A DNA stretch of 64,000 bases from Megaustenia siamemsis (lineage: Eukaryota > Mollusca > Gastropoda > Stylommatophora > Ariophantidae), in the NCBI GenBank assembly GCA_032433765.1, contig JAVIAB010000160.1, positions 11,785,436-11,849,435 on the forward strand, given 5' to 3'. This document shows, piece after piece, positions 41,671 to 53,690 of the stretch. Made by a program: the position numbers and the translations under genes. A model generated the notes under the pieces. That model was not told the origin of the DNA. It was given only the letters and a program-made list of their open reading frames with translations, and did no database searches. The stretch's first letter is position 1. The number at the start of each line of letters is the position of its first letter.

Positions 41671-42225
41671 TGTCATACATATTCTATGCAACCTTTTGAT
41701 TGGCGAACGAAAGATAGATAAAGCCTTTTGATTGAAGTTTGCCATCATACTAGGTTTGATAGCTACACTCAACTTTTACCATTTAACGTTTTTAAAATGT
41801 TAACTACAAGCCCAAACATTGTCAAAAGTACATCTCACGTTAATTGTTTTAGCAGTAATGAGACATGAAATACTCTGACTTCTTACGCTTTTTATATAAA
41901 AAAAATAAAACAACAGCTGCTGTCACTCTATTAATTCTGTGCAGGAAGAGAATTTCAATGAATCCGATCACGTGGTAAGAAATTACCGTTTCCGGAGGTT
42001 ATTATCAAGTTTTCATTTCTATCTAGTAACTTCCCATGCTTGTCAATGAAAATCCCCGGAACCGCCCACAAAATTATACCTTATGTGAAAGCTCTGTTTT
42101 ATTATTATCCTATCACTGATTGGCTGACAAGAATCACAAGGAATCATTACGTTTATTAACTTTCAATCCATTTTAAATATATTTTTTTATGTTGCTTCTA
42201 AGACTAGTTTGGGTGAGAAAAGAAA
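41671..42225. other. Unannotated interval
   Basis: AT-rich mixed sequence without recognisable gene or repeat. Confidence 0.45.
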
Positions 42226-42420
42226 GGGGGGGGTGTGGAGATGCTGTTTGGTCTCGAGGCAAGACGCCAGTCTCGAGACAGAGGGGATATGAGTTCAAAT
42301 CCCGGCTGCACAAGTTGAGATTTTTATTTGTGATTTCTGTCTGCGGCAACTACCCCTGGTCTCAGCAGCGAGGCCCGGCTTGAAACGTCATTTCCTCATC
42401 GACGGAAAAAAAAATATGAG
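42226..42420 (+). mobile_element. tRNA-derived SINE, separate type
   Basis: A tRNA-like head has GGTCTCGAGGCAAGACGCC and B-box GAGTTCAAATCCCGGCTG, followed by a body with CTACCCCTGGTCTCAGCAG and an A-rich end. No TSD was found. Single copy in this window. Confidence 0.55.
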
Positions 42421-42694
42421 TACCTCTGTAGACGGAGTTATCTGCCTGTATGGTGAGGGTCACCTGTGCACTGTTCACTGCTGCCAGGGAAAAAAAAAAC
42501 GGATTAACACGCACAATTCAGTTACTAACCTCTAAGGACTTCGCTAAAGGTGAAAACTGGCGAACGGAAAAAAAAGTTCAGATAAACAGAAAATATAAAC
42601 AATGGAGGAAATAAGATCACACATTATAATGAAATAAATAGTAGTTGATTGAATCATGTCAGTGTCAGCTTCATCAGTTGATTTACTTAAAAAG

Positions 42695-43560
42695 AAGATT
42701 CTCCATCATCTTTCATTCACAGATGACACAACAGCTATATATCTTTTATTCTTTCATCCACAGATGACAACCCATTATAGCCGTATATACCATTATCTTT
42801 CATCCACAGATGACACAACCAATTATAGCCGTATATCCCATTATCTTTCATCCACAGATGACACAACACCCATATATCCCATCTTCTTTCATCCAAAGAC
42901 GACACAACACCCATGTGTCTCATCTTCTTTCATCCACAGACGACACAACACCCATATGTCTCATCTTCTTTCATCCACAGACGACACAACACCCATATGT
43001 CTCATCTTCTTTCATCCACAGACGACACAACACCCATATGTCTCATCTTCTTTCATCCACAGATGACACAACACCCATATGTCTCATGTTCTTTCATCCA
43101 CAGATGACACAACACCCATATGTCTCATGTTCTTTCATCCACAGATGACACAACACCCATATATCTCATCTTCTTTCATCCACAGATGACACAACACCCA
43201 TATATCTCATCTTCTTTCATCCACTGATGACACAACACCCATATATCTCATCTTCTTTCATCCACAGATGACACAATATATATATCCTCTTCTTTCATCC
43301 ACAGATGACACAACACCCATATGTCTCATATTCTTTCATCCACAGATGACACAACACCCATATGTCTCATGTTCTTTCATCCACAGGTGACACAACACCC
43401 ATATGTCTCATGTTCTTTCATCCACAGATGACACAATATATATCTCATCTTCTTTCATGCACAGATGACACACTATATATCTCATCTTCTTTCATGCACA
43501 AATGACACAATATATATATCTCATCTTCTTTCATCCACAAATGACACAATATATATCTTA
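42695..43560 (+). repeat. 41-bp minisatellite, about 21 units
   Basis: Unit CCACAGATGACACAACACCC, ATATGTCTCATCTTCTTTCA, T. Flanking units are shorter (ATATATATCTCATC). As 41 is not a multiple of three, overlapping plus frames of 64-136 codons arise by chance. Confidence 0.93.
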
Positions 43561-43899
43561 TTATCACTCATCAACTAATTACAAAACTTATTTGTTTGAG
43601 TGTAGCCACATTTCCCAACTGCTCTCTCAGAAAAAACTTAACGTGACATACTATCAACGTTGCCATAAACCGAATTCTTCTTTATTCCAGATGTAAAGAA
43701 ATCGCTCTCTTGGTTTTGGAACTATGCACATCATTAGTTTATAGTTTACTTGCCTGTAGTCTGTATATATATCTACAGCTCGCAGTAAAGTGTGCTACAA
43801 TAAAGGGCTAGACATCGAAACTCACTACCGAGACACAGCTGAGGGTAAAGTCCAGGTACTCAATGTGAAAAATTGTCACCGTTTATAACGGGATTGGAA
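43561..43899. other. Unannotated interval
   Basis: No gene or element recognised between the 41-bp array and the LINE F fragment. Confidence 0.45.
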
Positions 43900-44284
43900 C
43901 ACTTCATGTTCTTGTCCAAGTTAAGTCCATTTTATTATATGGCTATAGAACATGGAGAACAACAAAAATTACAATCATGAAGATACAGACCTTCATTAAT
44001 GGATGCTTACGCAGAATGAAAGGATGGAAATGGCAGGACTAAATCACTAACACAGAACATGGAAATGTACCTGTAAAATACCTGTGGATAAAGAGATAAG
44101 GTGAAGACGATGGCGTAAACCAATTGAGAGTATTACAAAACAGGCCCTTTTTCGGAATTTCCAAGGAAAAAGACAAAGAGGAAGACCAAAATGTTCTTGG
44201 AGAAGACAGATGGAAGCAGAGGTGAAGATGATGGGGAAGACATGAAAGGATCCTAAAAGAATGGCAAGAAAAAAGAGCGGCTTG
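43900..44284 (+). mobile_element. LINE group F (RTE-like) C-terminal fragment
   Basis: Broken plus frames: [70 protein letters not shown] and EWQEKRAAWKVFVEDLCSTG-S-stop. It is the plus-strand counterpart of 5036-5636 and flows directly into the 38-bp array. Confidence 0.8.
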
Positions 44285-45352
44285 GAAAGTATTTGTTGAA
44301 GACCTATGCTCCACAGGGAGCTGAAAGTGTTTGTTGAAGACCTATGCTCCACAGGGAGTTGAAATTGTTTGTTGAAGACCTAAGCTCCATAAGGAGCTGA
44401 AAGTGTTTGTTGAAGACCTATGCTCCACAGGGAGCTGAAATTGTTTGTTGGAGACCTATGCTTCACAGGGAGGTGAAAGTGTTTGTTGAAGACCTATGCT
44501 CCACAGGGAGTTGAAATTGTTTGTTGAAGACCTAAGCTCCATAAGGAGCTGAAAGTATTTGTTGAAGACCTATGCTCCACAGGGAGCTGAAAGTATTTGT
44601 TGAAGACCTATGCTCCACAGGGAGCTGAAAGTGTTTGTTGAAGACCTATGCTCCACAGGGAGCTGAAAGTGTTTGTTGAAGACCTATGCTCCACAGGGAG
44701 CTGAAAGTGTTTGTTTAAGACCTATGCTCCACAGGGAGTTGAAATTGTTTGTTGGAGACCTAAGCTCCACAGGGAGCTGAAAGTGTTTGTTGAAGACCTA
44801 TGCTCCACAGGGAGCTGAAATTGTTTGTTGGAGACCTAAGCTCCACAGGGAGCAGAAAGTGTTTGTTGAAGACCTATGCTCCACAGGGAGCTGAAATTGT
44901 TTGTTGGAGACCTATGCTTCACAGGGAGCTGAAAGTGTTTGTTGAAGACCTATGCTCCACAGGGAGCTGAAAGTGTTTGTTGAAGACCTATGCTCCACAG
45001 GGAGCTGAAAGTGTTTGTTGGAGACCTATGCTCCACATGGAGCTGAAAGTGTTTGTTGGAGACCTATGCTCCACAGGGAGCTGAAAGTGTTTGTTGAAGA
45101 CCTATGCTCCACAGGGAGCTGAAAGTGTTTGTTGAAGACCTATGCTCCACAGGGAGCTGAAAGTGTTTGTTGGAGACCTATGCTCCACAGGGAGCTGAAA
45201 GTGTTTGTTGAAGACCTATGCTCCACAGGGAGCTGAAAGTGTTTGTTGAAGACCTATGCTCCACAGGGAGCTGAAAGTGTTTGTTGAAGACCTATGCTCC
45301 ACAGGGAGCTGAAAGTGTTTGTTGAAGACCTATGCTCCACAGGGAGCTGAAA
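44285..45352 (+). repeat. 38-bp array grown from the LINE F 3' end, 28 units
   Basis: Unit GAAAGTGTTTGTTGAAGACC, TATGCTCCACAGGGAGCT, which encodes the LINE's own terminus FVEDLCSTGS-stop. The last unit runs into AGGTAGAAGAAGAAAGACG, the expected end of the element (compare 5036-5060 on the other strand). So the expansion is internal to one LINE copy. Variants AAATTG/AAAGTG and GAAGACC/GGAGACC recur in blocks. Confidence 0.93.
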
Positions 45353-45504
45353 GGTAGAAGAAGAAAGACGTTCTTGTCCAGAGGTCAACATCATACCCCA
45401 GACTATCCAGCCCCACTAAAATGTTGATTTGAAAAAAGTACTTTCTGACTCGCCCACGTACATGGCCACGAGGTGACGATTATTTTCTCCTGACGTCGGC
45501 AAGT

Positions 45505-45660
45505 AATTTTCTTTTTGTTCTTTGCCTCTTCTGGAACATCCTCGTCTCTTCCCTTAGCTGCCTATGGTATTCTTAACATTCTTCTGTAAGTAAAACTACA
45601 TTTATATGACCTCCAACGATCTTGTTTCCTGTTGTCCAGTTCTGCTGGTTTCACTTTTGA
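45505..45660 (-). mobile_element. Old LINE group A remnant
   Basis: The minus strand resembles the YRRMLRIP-TA segment (AGAAGAATGTTAAGAATACC). Too short and diverged for frame analysis. Confidence 0.55.
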
Positions 45661-45872
45661 GCTTAAACTTCGTTTCTCAAATCGTAGTCCACTGCCCCTT
45701 AATGGTTTGAGGTGACGTCACAAAGGGGTCCGCGAAGGCTTGAAGAATAATGTGATACTTTGTATATAATAACGTACTATAACGCATATATAATCCCATA
45801 CATTCATTGTGCCAGATTGATCTAGTCTAATACATGTCTTCCCTTAGCACAAACGGAATTAATATGTTCAAA

Positions 45873-46982
45873 AAAAAAAAAAAAAAAAAAAGTCCCGTCA
45901 GCCAAGTGACGTAAAGGGAAATATGGTGTTAGTGACCATAATTTGTACAGATCTTCAGCATATGATTTTTTTGGGGTAATGTTGTTAATGTATTACGTGC
46001 CGCTTTACTTTCCCAGAAAAAAATCCGGTACCCATTTAAGAAATGAAATCCAAAAAAGGAATTGAAGTCAACGCTCACAACATAAATAATTTACGATATG
46101 CGGATAACACAGTCTTAATAGCAGAGACAGAGAATGAGCTACAAGAAATGATAGATATAATAGTAAAAGAAAGCAACAAGAAAGGTCTCAGTCTGAATAG
46201 TAAGAAAACAGAAATAATGGTTATATCGAAGAAACAATCATCACCATCATGCAGCATACAAATAAACGAGACAAATCTGAAACAAGTGCAATGTTTGAAA
46301 TACTTGGGCACAGTGATAACATCAGATGGAAGATGCAACACAGAAATAAAAAGCAGAATAGCTCAGGCCAAAATAGCATTTCAGAAAATGAAAAATATCT
46401 TATGCAACAAATCTATGTCAATAGAAATGAGAAAGAGAGTTCATCGATGCTATATAGAACCAATTCTGACCTATGGAAGCGAATCATGGACAATAGACAA
46501 ACATATAAAAAGACGATTAGAGGCCACAGAGATGGGATTTCTCAGAAGAATGTTGAAAGTTCCCTGGACAGCTAAAAAGACCAATGAGAAAGTTCTCAAA
46601 GAGGCCAACACAAAAAGGGAGCTCTTAAAAAACATCAGGAAGAAGCAATCAACATTTTTTGGGCACATCATGAGCAGAGGAAAGTTGGAATACTTGGTTA
46701 CAACTGGCAAAATAAAAGGAAAGAGAGATCGCGGACGACAAAGAGAGAAAATACTGGATAGCTTGGTGTCATGGCATGGAAAACAGTCAACAGCAGAACT
46801 GATACGATGCACTGTGGATAGAAGATTGTGGAAGGACATGATCGCCAACGCCAACCGGTACGGTATATGATGATGATGATGTATTTAAGGCTGGGTGAAC
46901 CTGGAAGCCGTCGGTTGGAATCGAACCCTACCTCTTATCCTTTGTAGTCCAGTTCACTAGCCACTGAGCTATCGCGGCCCCC
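45873..46982 (-). mobile_element. SINE A with 12-bp TSD, split by LINE B
   Basis: The duplication AATATGTTCAAA at 45861-45872 and 46983-46994 brackets the SINE. Its two parts are 45873-46040 and 46883-46982, head at the right (GGGGGCCGCGATAGCTCAGT on the minus strand). Its poly-A/T tail lies at 45870-45890. Confidence 0.87.
46041..46882 (+). mobile_element. LINE group B insertion with an intact 275-codon frame (YADN)
   Basis: 46043-46870 is open without a break: NINNLRYADNTVLIAETENE, SLNSKKTEIMVISKK, CLKYLGTVITSDGRCNTEIK, RVHRCYIEPILTYGSESWTI, GFLRRMLKVPWTAKKTNEKV, HIMSRGKLEYLVTTGKIKGK and IRCTVDRRLWKDMIANAN, ending in a (TGA)n tail. This is reverse-transcriptase motif C onward. Motif C reads YADN instead of YADD, losing one of the two metal-binding Asp residues. 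A 7-bp duplication ATTTAAG (46034-46040, 46883-46889) marks its entry into SINE A. The frame starts within the element, so it is a truncated copy. Confidence 0.87.
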
Positions 46983-46994
46983 AATATGTTCAAA

Positions 46995-47659
46995 GCTCAA
47001 TTTAATTAAACATCTCTCTGTGTCTTGTGAAATAAATAATCAATTTGACTATAAAATATAAAACCTACATAAACTCAGTTTTACATTAAAATCCAAATGT
47101 AATTAATTCACAATTCACTACGCCAGCCGTGCAAAATTAATTTATTTTTTGACTCGTCCAAGTTGTAATTTCACTGGTTGACAGCTGACCGGAAGTTATT
47201 AACAAAAGATCTATACGCGCATGTCACCCGAGACGCCCCATCACTTAAACGGGTTCTGCTTCAAACTCAAAGCTGAATCAATCACAATTACGACCCCCAA
47301 AATGGTAATAAAATAGTTTTATCTTCCCTGTTCAGGTACACCGTTTTGCGTTGAGGGGATGTTCTATAATGGGTCTCATTTTTGATGCCAGGCCGTTAAT
47401 AGCTCATGTCACCGCAGGTCTTTGTAATAGAGTCTGCCCTCTAATGTGTGTCTTCGTTGCTGCTTGGGTCCAGATCGGTGCTTGAAGTGTTAACGAGTTC
47501 TGTTATTTTCCCCAAATATTTAAAACATGCTGTAGGTCTAGGAACGTTTCTCATGGCTTCAGCTTGTTCAGTCGTTTCTAATGACGTTTGATCTAGCTTC
47601 TGTCTCACACACTGCGGTTTCCCTCTTTTCTTCCTTAGATAACCATTTTCTTGGTACAT
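46995..47659. other. Unannotated interval
   Basis: No supported gene. A 72-codon minus frame at 47659-47441 (YLRKKRGKPQCVRQKLDQTS) might be a LINE remnant but has no diagnostic motif. Confidence 0.4.
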
Positions 47660-48145
47660 TTTCTTACAACATTTTGTTAGAAAATTTTGTTAGAACACTT
47701 TGTTAGAACATTTTGTTAGAACATTTTGTTACAACATTTTGTTACAACATTTTGTTAGAACATTTTGTTAGAACATTCTGTTAGAACATTTTGTTAGAAC
47801 ATTTTGTTAGAACATTTTGTTAGAAAATTTTGTTAGAACATTTTGTTACATTTTGCTAGAACATTTTGTTAGCACATTATGTTACAACATTTTGTTACAA
47901 CATTTTGTTAGAACATTTTATTAGAACATTTTGTTAAAACATTTTCTTATAACATTTTGTTAGAATATTTTACTAGGACATTTTAATGGAACATTTTATT
48001 GCAACATTTTATTAGAACTTTTTGTTAAAACATTTTCTTAGAACATTTTGTTAGAACATTTTACTAGAACATTTTACTGGAACATTTTATTAGAACATTT
48101 TATTAGCACATTTCGTTAGAATATTTGTTAGAACATTTGTTCAGC
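47660..48145 (+). repeat. 13-bp minisatellite TTGTTAGAACATT, about 37 units
   Basis: Highly degenerate variants (ACAACATT, AGAATATT, ACTGGAACATT). One of the older-looking arrays in the window. Confidence 0.88.
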
Positions 48146-48575
48146 CAATTAAACTTAGTTTTCCCCGAAGCGTTTTAATTCTGGACGCCGTTGACAATGC
48201 GACGGTTTCAGCATCCTCTGTTAAGGGATGAAATAGCGTTGACCACACACAGAACCCGATCGGCCATCAGACTGAATACGACCAGCAGCGTAGACTTCTA
48301 GCACCGGTCGTTTCCTTGAACCCTTTCCATTTCGAAATTCAGCGGTAATGACGGTGGACTCGTTGCTGTCGAGTTCTATCGCCCACCAGGGAAAGGTAAC
48401 AGGCTAAGAAGAGGCAAATGATTGGTGGTCAGAGCAGAAGATGTCATCCAACAGGTTGGTGGGCTTACCAATATCAACGCAGGCGAGGAGTGGATACCGG
48501 TACCTGCGTCATTCAGGGTGACATTCTAGTGTATTGCCACACTCGGCAGGAAATGTTGGACACAGAACTCAGTCG
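48146..48575. other. Region before the RNase H fragment
   Basis: Moderate GC, possibly decayed upstream part of the same retroelement, but I see no diagnostic motif. Confidence 0.4.
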
Positions 48576-49290
48576 AGGTCAATGCGGAAGTTAATGGTCT
48601 TATACGGGAAACCACCGAAGAGGAAGATGTAGTCATCTATACAGACGGATCTGTAAGACGACACCAAAGAAGTGCATGGGCATTTACAGCACGCTCGGCA
48701 GGCAGAATAGTCAAAGAAGACAGTGGTGCATACGTCATGACCACGAGTAGCATGACGATGGAGGTGATATCAGTGACCAGGGCATTCTTCTTGTTAGAGT
48801 CACAAGACTGCACTCACGCCTGCATGCTAAGTGATTCGATGAACATGATAAGAAAAGTGGAGGCGGGTTCTGTATACAAGTCACTGCAGAAGTCAAAAAT
48901 ACGTAAGGTCACCTTTTTATTACGTCCCTGGACATGCGGGAGTACGGGAAGAGAACAAGCGGACAGGTTGGCTATCTGTGCTAGTGTTGACGACGGTCAA
49001 CCAATGGATCGGTTGGACATCATCAATGCCCTCCGAGATATGGGAATGGACACATGACTTCGACAACTATGAGTCCACGTCACTCCTTTCGGATGAAAGA
49101 GATGGGAATTATTAAGATGGGCACAGCCAGAAACGAGAAACTTAGTGGACGTATAGGAAGACTCATCAACCAACTCAGAACTGGAGTCGTCAATCGCTGG
49201 ACACTGCGAGACTTGCGGAGAAGGGCCTTGAGCACCTATGGACATGTTCGGAGTGCAATGATGATGACCCACTAATAACTCATGAAAATT
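48576..49290 (+). pseudogene. Retroelement RNase H domain remnant, frameshifted
   Basis: The plus strand encodes VVIYTDGSVRRHQRSAWAFT (first Asp), TTSSMTMEVISVTRA (Glu) and HACMLSDSMNMIRKVEAGS (Asp). VPGHAGVR then appears in one frame and GREQADRLAICASV (last Asp) in another, so a single-base frameshift lies near 48945. All four catalytic acidic residues survive. It resembles the RNase H of LINEs, distinct from LINE H. A weak trailing piece (TAGHCETC-GEGP) lies near 49200. Confidence 0.75.
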
Positions 49291-49403
49291 CACTCAGTAA
49301 AATGGCCTCCGAGCTAAAATGGAATAATTATTCCATAGAGAGGACGCACAACTATCACCCACTATTATCGAGCTGCAAGCCTAGCCATCAACAAAACACT
49401 ACC

Positions 49404-50303
49404 CAGTGGCGTATTTTCTATGTTTCCGCAGCTACCGCCGGTAGCCTTGAACATATTAACGAATTAAAGAAGGAAATGATAATTTATTATATTTTTTTAT
49501 AATTATATTACAAATTTTCGAATATTCTATTACACATTTATTAGGTCAATATGATTAATGTCTTTGGTTTGCATTTATTAAAGCAAAGTTTTAATCTGCC
49601 CACTACAACGTTTGCGAAACTACTCTACTATAGTAGATTGAAACCGCTAGTGACTAGAGGTGCATTTCTCATCTATCGGCACTACTAAACTAATGACCTT
49701 GACATTCAAAAAAGGTAGCGAAAAGAATACGGCTGAAGCTGCCTATACAGAATGCGGTTTCATGGGATATTTTTAGCTTTAGCCAATTAGAAGCGTTACA
49801 AAATGAAAGTAAAACTATGTCTGATTACTGGAACTTCCTTACCTATTTATAACCACGTTATGCGGAATTTTCTTTTTAATTTAGGCACATAGACATCTCA
49901 ACTGTCAAGAAACAGCAGCGCTACGAGCTATCGGTTTATAATCAAAAATAGAGAAGTTTTTATTTTTACCGTACGCGAATGTGGTGTATTATCAAGAGAA
50001 TCAAATCTTATTGTCGATCAACTCAGACACAAGAACGCTTATCTGGTTTGGCATAAATGTCCATTGAGAAATCATTCCTTCAGAAACTTAGAAACCAACC
50101 CAACAGTACTTTCAACGACAAAGTCATCAAGACATTTTCGTCCTATACAAGACGGATAGAATTTACATATAAATAAGTAAGTAATTTAAAATGTAGTGAT
50201 GTCATTAGCAAATATTACTTCATGTTCGTCTACTGAATATAATGTAAGTCTTTATTTATTATGTCAGCGGTAGCCCAGACCCCAAAACCAGTATACGCCA
50301 CTG
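49404..50303. mobile_element. Possible non-autonomous hAT-like DNA element, about 900 bp
   Basis: The ends are CAGTGGCGTAT at left and ATACGCCACTG at right, an inverted pair in the CAGNGG style of hAT elements, with a second inverted match inside (GCTACCGC near 49431; GCGGTAGC near 50270). The 8-bp flanks ACACTACC and CTATGACC match only partly, so the TSD is poor. No transposase frame; AT-rich interior. Confidence 0.55.
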
Positions 50304-50429
50304 CTATGACCATTGTTTACGACTTATTTTAGCGATTTCTTGCGCCTGAATCAAAGAAAGAGTGCGTGGTCCAACGGATTACTGTTGTTTTTTTTTTCCA
50401 TAAATATGGTGGAAGCAGTTTCCCACAAC

Positions 50430-51020
50430 TAAAAAATCATTTTCGTGATCATGTCTCACTTTCAAGCAAAATACAGCAACAATATATGACTTTCAAGCAA
50501 AATAAAGCAACAATATATGACTTTCAAGCAAAATACAGCAACAATATATGACTTTCAAACCAAATAAAGCAACAATATATGACTTTCAAACCAAATACAG
50601 CAACAATATATGACTTTAAAACCAAATACAGTAAACAATATATGACTTTCAAACTAAATACAGCAACAATATATGACTTTCAAACCAAATACAGCAACAA
50701 AGCATGACTTTCAAACCAGATACAGCAACAATATATGAATTTCAAACTAAATACAGCAACAATATGTGACTTCGAAATCAAATACAGCAACAAAGTATGA
50801 CATTCAAACCTTTTACTGCCAAAATATGTTACTTTCAAGCCAAATACAGCCAAAATATGTGACTTTCAAACCAAATGCAGCCAAAATAGCTGACTTCGAA
50901 ACCAAAAAGAGCAACAATATATGACTTTCAAACAAAAAACAGCAACAATATATGACTTTCAAATAATAAACAGCCAAAAATACGACTTTCAAACTAAATA
51001 CAGACACAATATACGACCTT
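50430..51020 (+). repeat. 31-bp minisatellite, about 18 units
   Basis: Unit ATACAGCAACAATATATGAC, TTTCAAACCAA with frequent variants (AAATAAAGC, CAAAATATG). Confidence 0.9.
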
Positions 51021-51032
51021 TAAAAAAAGAGT

Positions 51033-52992
51033 AACAATATTTTATCTCCAAATAAAGTATTGAAATATCTCATCTCCAAATAAAGTACTGAAATATCTCA
51101 TCTCCAAAAAAAGTACTGAAATAGCTCATCTCCAAATAAAGTACTGAAATAGCTCATCTCCAAATAAAGTACTGAAATAGCTCATCTCCAAAAAAGTACT
51201 GAAATAGCTCATCTCCAAATAAAGTACTGAAATAGCTCATCTCCAAATAAAGTACTGAAATATCTCACCTCCAAATAAAGTACTGAAATATCTCATCTCC
51301 AGGTAAAGTACTGAAATATCTCATCTCCAAATAAAGTACTGAAATATCTCACCTCCAAATAAAGTACTGAAATATCTCATCTCCAGGTAAAGTACTGAAA
51401 TAGCTCATCTCCAGGTAAAGTACTGAAATATCTCATCTCCAAATAAAGTACTGAAATATCTCATCTCCAGGTAAAGTACTGAAATATCTCATCTCCAGGT
51501 AAAGTACTGAAATATCTCATCTCCAAATAATGTACTGAAATATCTCACCTACAGGTAAAGTACTGAAATATCTCACCTCCAAATAATGTACTGAAATATC
51601 TCACCTACAGGTAAAGTACTGAAATATCTCATCTCCAGGTAAAGTACTGAAATATCTCATCTCCAGGTAAAGTACTGAAATATCTCATCTCCAGGTAAAG
51701 TACTGAAATATCTCATCTCCAGGTAAAGTACTGAAATATCTCATCTCCAGGTAAAGTACTGAAATATCTCACCTACAGGTAAAGTACTGAAATATCTCAT
51801 CTCCAGGTAAAGTACTGAAATATCTCACCTACAGGTAAAGTACTGAAATATCTCATCTCCAGGTAAAGTACTGAAATATCTCATCTCCAGGTAAAGTACT
51901 GAAATATCTCATCTCCAGGTAAAGTACTGAAATATCTCATCTCCAGGTAAAGTACTGAAATATCTCATCTCCAGGTAAAGTACTGAAATATCTCATCTCC
52001 AGGTAAAGTACTGAAATATCTCATCTCCAGGTAAAGTACTGAAATATCTCATCTCCAAATAAAGTACTGAAATATCTCATCTCCAGGTAAAGTACTGAAA
52101 TATCTCATCTCCAGGTAAAGTACTGAAATATCTCATCTCCAGGTAAAGTACTGAAATATCTCACCTACAGGTAAAGTACTGAAATATCTCATCTCCAGGT
52201 AAAGTACTGAAATATCTCATCTCCAGGTAAAGTACTGAAATATCTCATCTCCAGGTAAAGTACTGAAATATCTCATCTCCAGGTAAAGTACTGAAATATC
52301 TCATCTCCAGGTAAAGTACTGAAATATCTCATCTCCAGGTAAAGTACTGAAATATCTCATCTCCAAATAAAGTACTGAAATATCTCATCTCCAGGTAAAG
52401 TACTGAAATATCTCATCTCCAAATAATGTACTGAAATATCTCACCTACAGGTAAAGTACTGAAATATCTCATCTCCAGGTAAAGTACTGAAATATCTCAT
52501 CTCCAGGTAAAGTACTGAAATATCTCATCTCCAAATAATGTACTGAAATATCTCACCTACAGGTAAAGTACTGAAATATCTCATCTCCAGGTAAAGTACT
52601 GAAATATCTCATCTCCAGGTAAAGTACTGAAATATCTCATCTCCAGGTAAAGTACTGAAATATCTCATCTCCAAATAAAGTACTGAAATATCTCATCTCC
52701 AGGTAAAGTACTGAAATATCTCATCTCCAAATAATGTACTGAAATATCTCACCTACAGGTAAAGTACTGAAATATCTCATCTCCAGGTAAAGTACTGAAA
52801 TATCTCATCTCCAGGTAAAGTACTGAAATATCTCATCTCCAGGTAAAGTACTGAAATATCTCATCTCCAAATAATGTACTGAAATATCTCACCTACAGGT
52901 AAAGTACTGAAATATCTCATCTCCAGGTAAAGTACTGAAATATCTCATCTCCAGGTAAAGTACTGAAATATCTCATCTCCAGGTAAAGTACT
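51033..52992 (+). repeat. 28-bp minisatellite, about 70 units
   Basis: Unit AAATATCTCATCTCCAGGTA, AAGTACTG. The left 300 bp uses CCAAATAAAG and AAATAGC variants; the rest is mostly CCAGGTAAAG. A two-unit block with CCAAATAATG followed by CACCTACAGG recurs at about 51527, 51581, 52427, 52523, 52729 and 52868, indicating block duplication. No long open frame. Confidence 0.94.
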
Positions 52993-53195
52993 TCAAAAAC
53001 TTATCATCTTCAAATTAAGATCACAACAGCTTCACGTCTCCAGAAAATAATTTTTCCCCTTTCTCTTGGCCCCCTCCCCCCTAAACCTTCCCTGTTTCAA
53101 AAAAAAAAACAAAAAAAAAAAAAAAACAGTGCCTTAACTATTTTTCATTTTTCAAAAACCGTACATCAGCTTTTTCTCAGTCCTCGAGATTCTCA

Positions 53196-53690
53196 ACAAC
53201 AACAATCATCATCATCGAGTGCCATTTCCGCAACGAAGATTGGCTACCATAGATCGCCATTCTGCTCTGTCTCTTGCTTTGATGGTGCAGGTTGTCATAG
53301 GCTGATTTGTCCATCTTTTGAATTTACTCGTCCACGTTAGTCTTGGTCTGCCTCTGCCTCTTTTACCTTGTATTTTCCCCTCCAGGACTACTTTTAGTAG
53401 GCTGTTGTATCTTTTAACATGGCCCAAAAATCGCATTTGTCTTGTTTGAATTGTGTTTAGTAGTTCTCTTTTCATTTTTAGTTGTTTTAAGACTTCATCG
53501 TTTGTTGTCTTTTCTTTCCATCCAATTCAACCTATTCTTCTATATATCCACATTTCAAAGGCTTCAATTCTCTGTTCTGTCATCTTGTCTAATATCCTTG
53601 TTTCTGCACAATATAGAAATGTTGAGAAGACATAACAGTTTGCTATTCTTAGTTTTAGCCCAGGTGTTATTTCAATTCCTCAACTATTTC
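53196..53690 (-). mobile_element. LINE group E fragment at the edge of the 32-bp array
   Basis: The minus strand gives MKRELLNTIQTRQMRFLGHV, KRYNSLLKVVLEGKIQGKRG and TIKARDRAEWRSMVANLRCG, with an (ATG)n tail at 53200. The upstream part (53470-53680) carries FEMWIYRRIG-like sequence. Array units occur on both sides (53126-53170 and from 53690), so the LINE probably inserted into the array. Confidence 0.8.
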
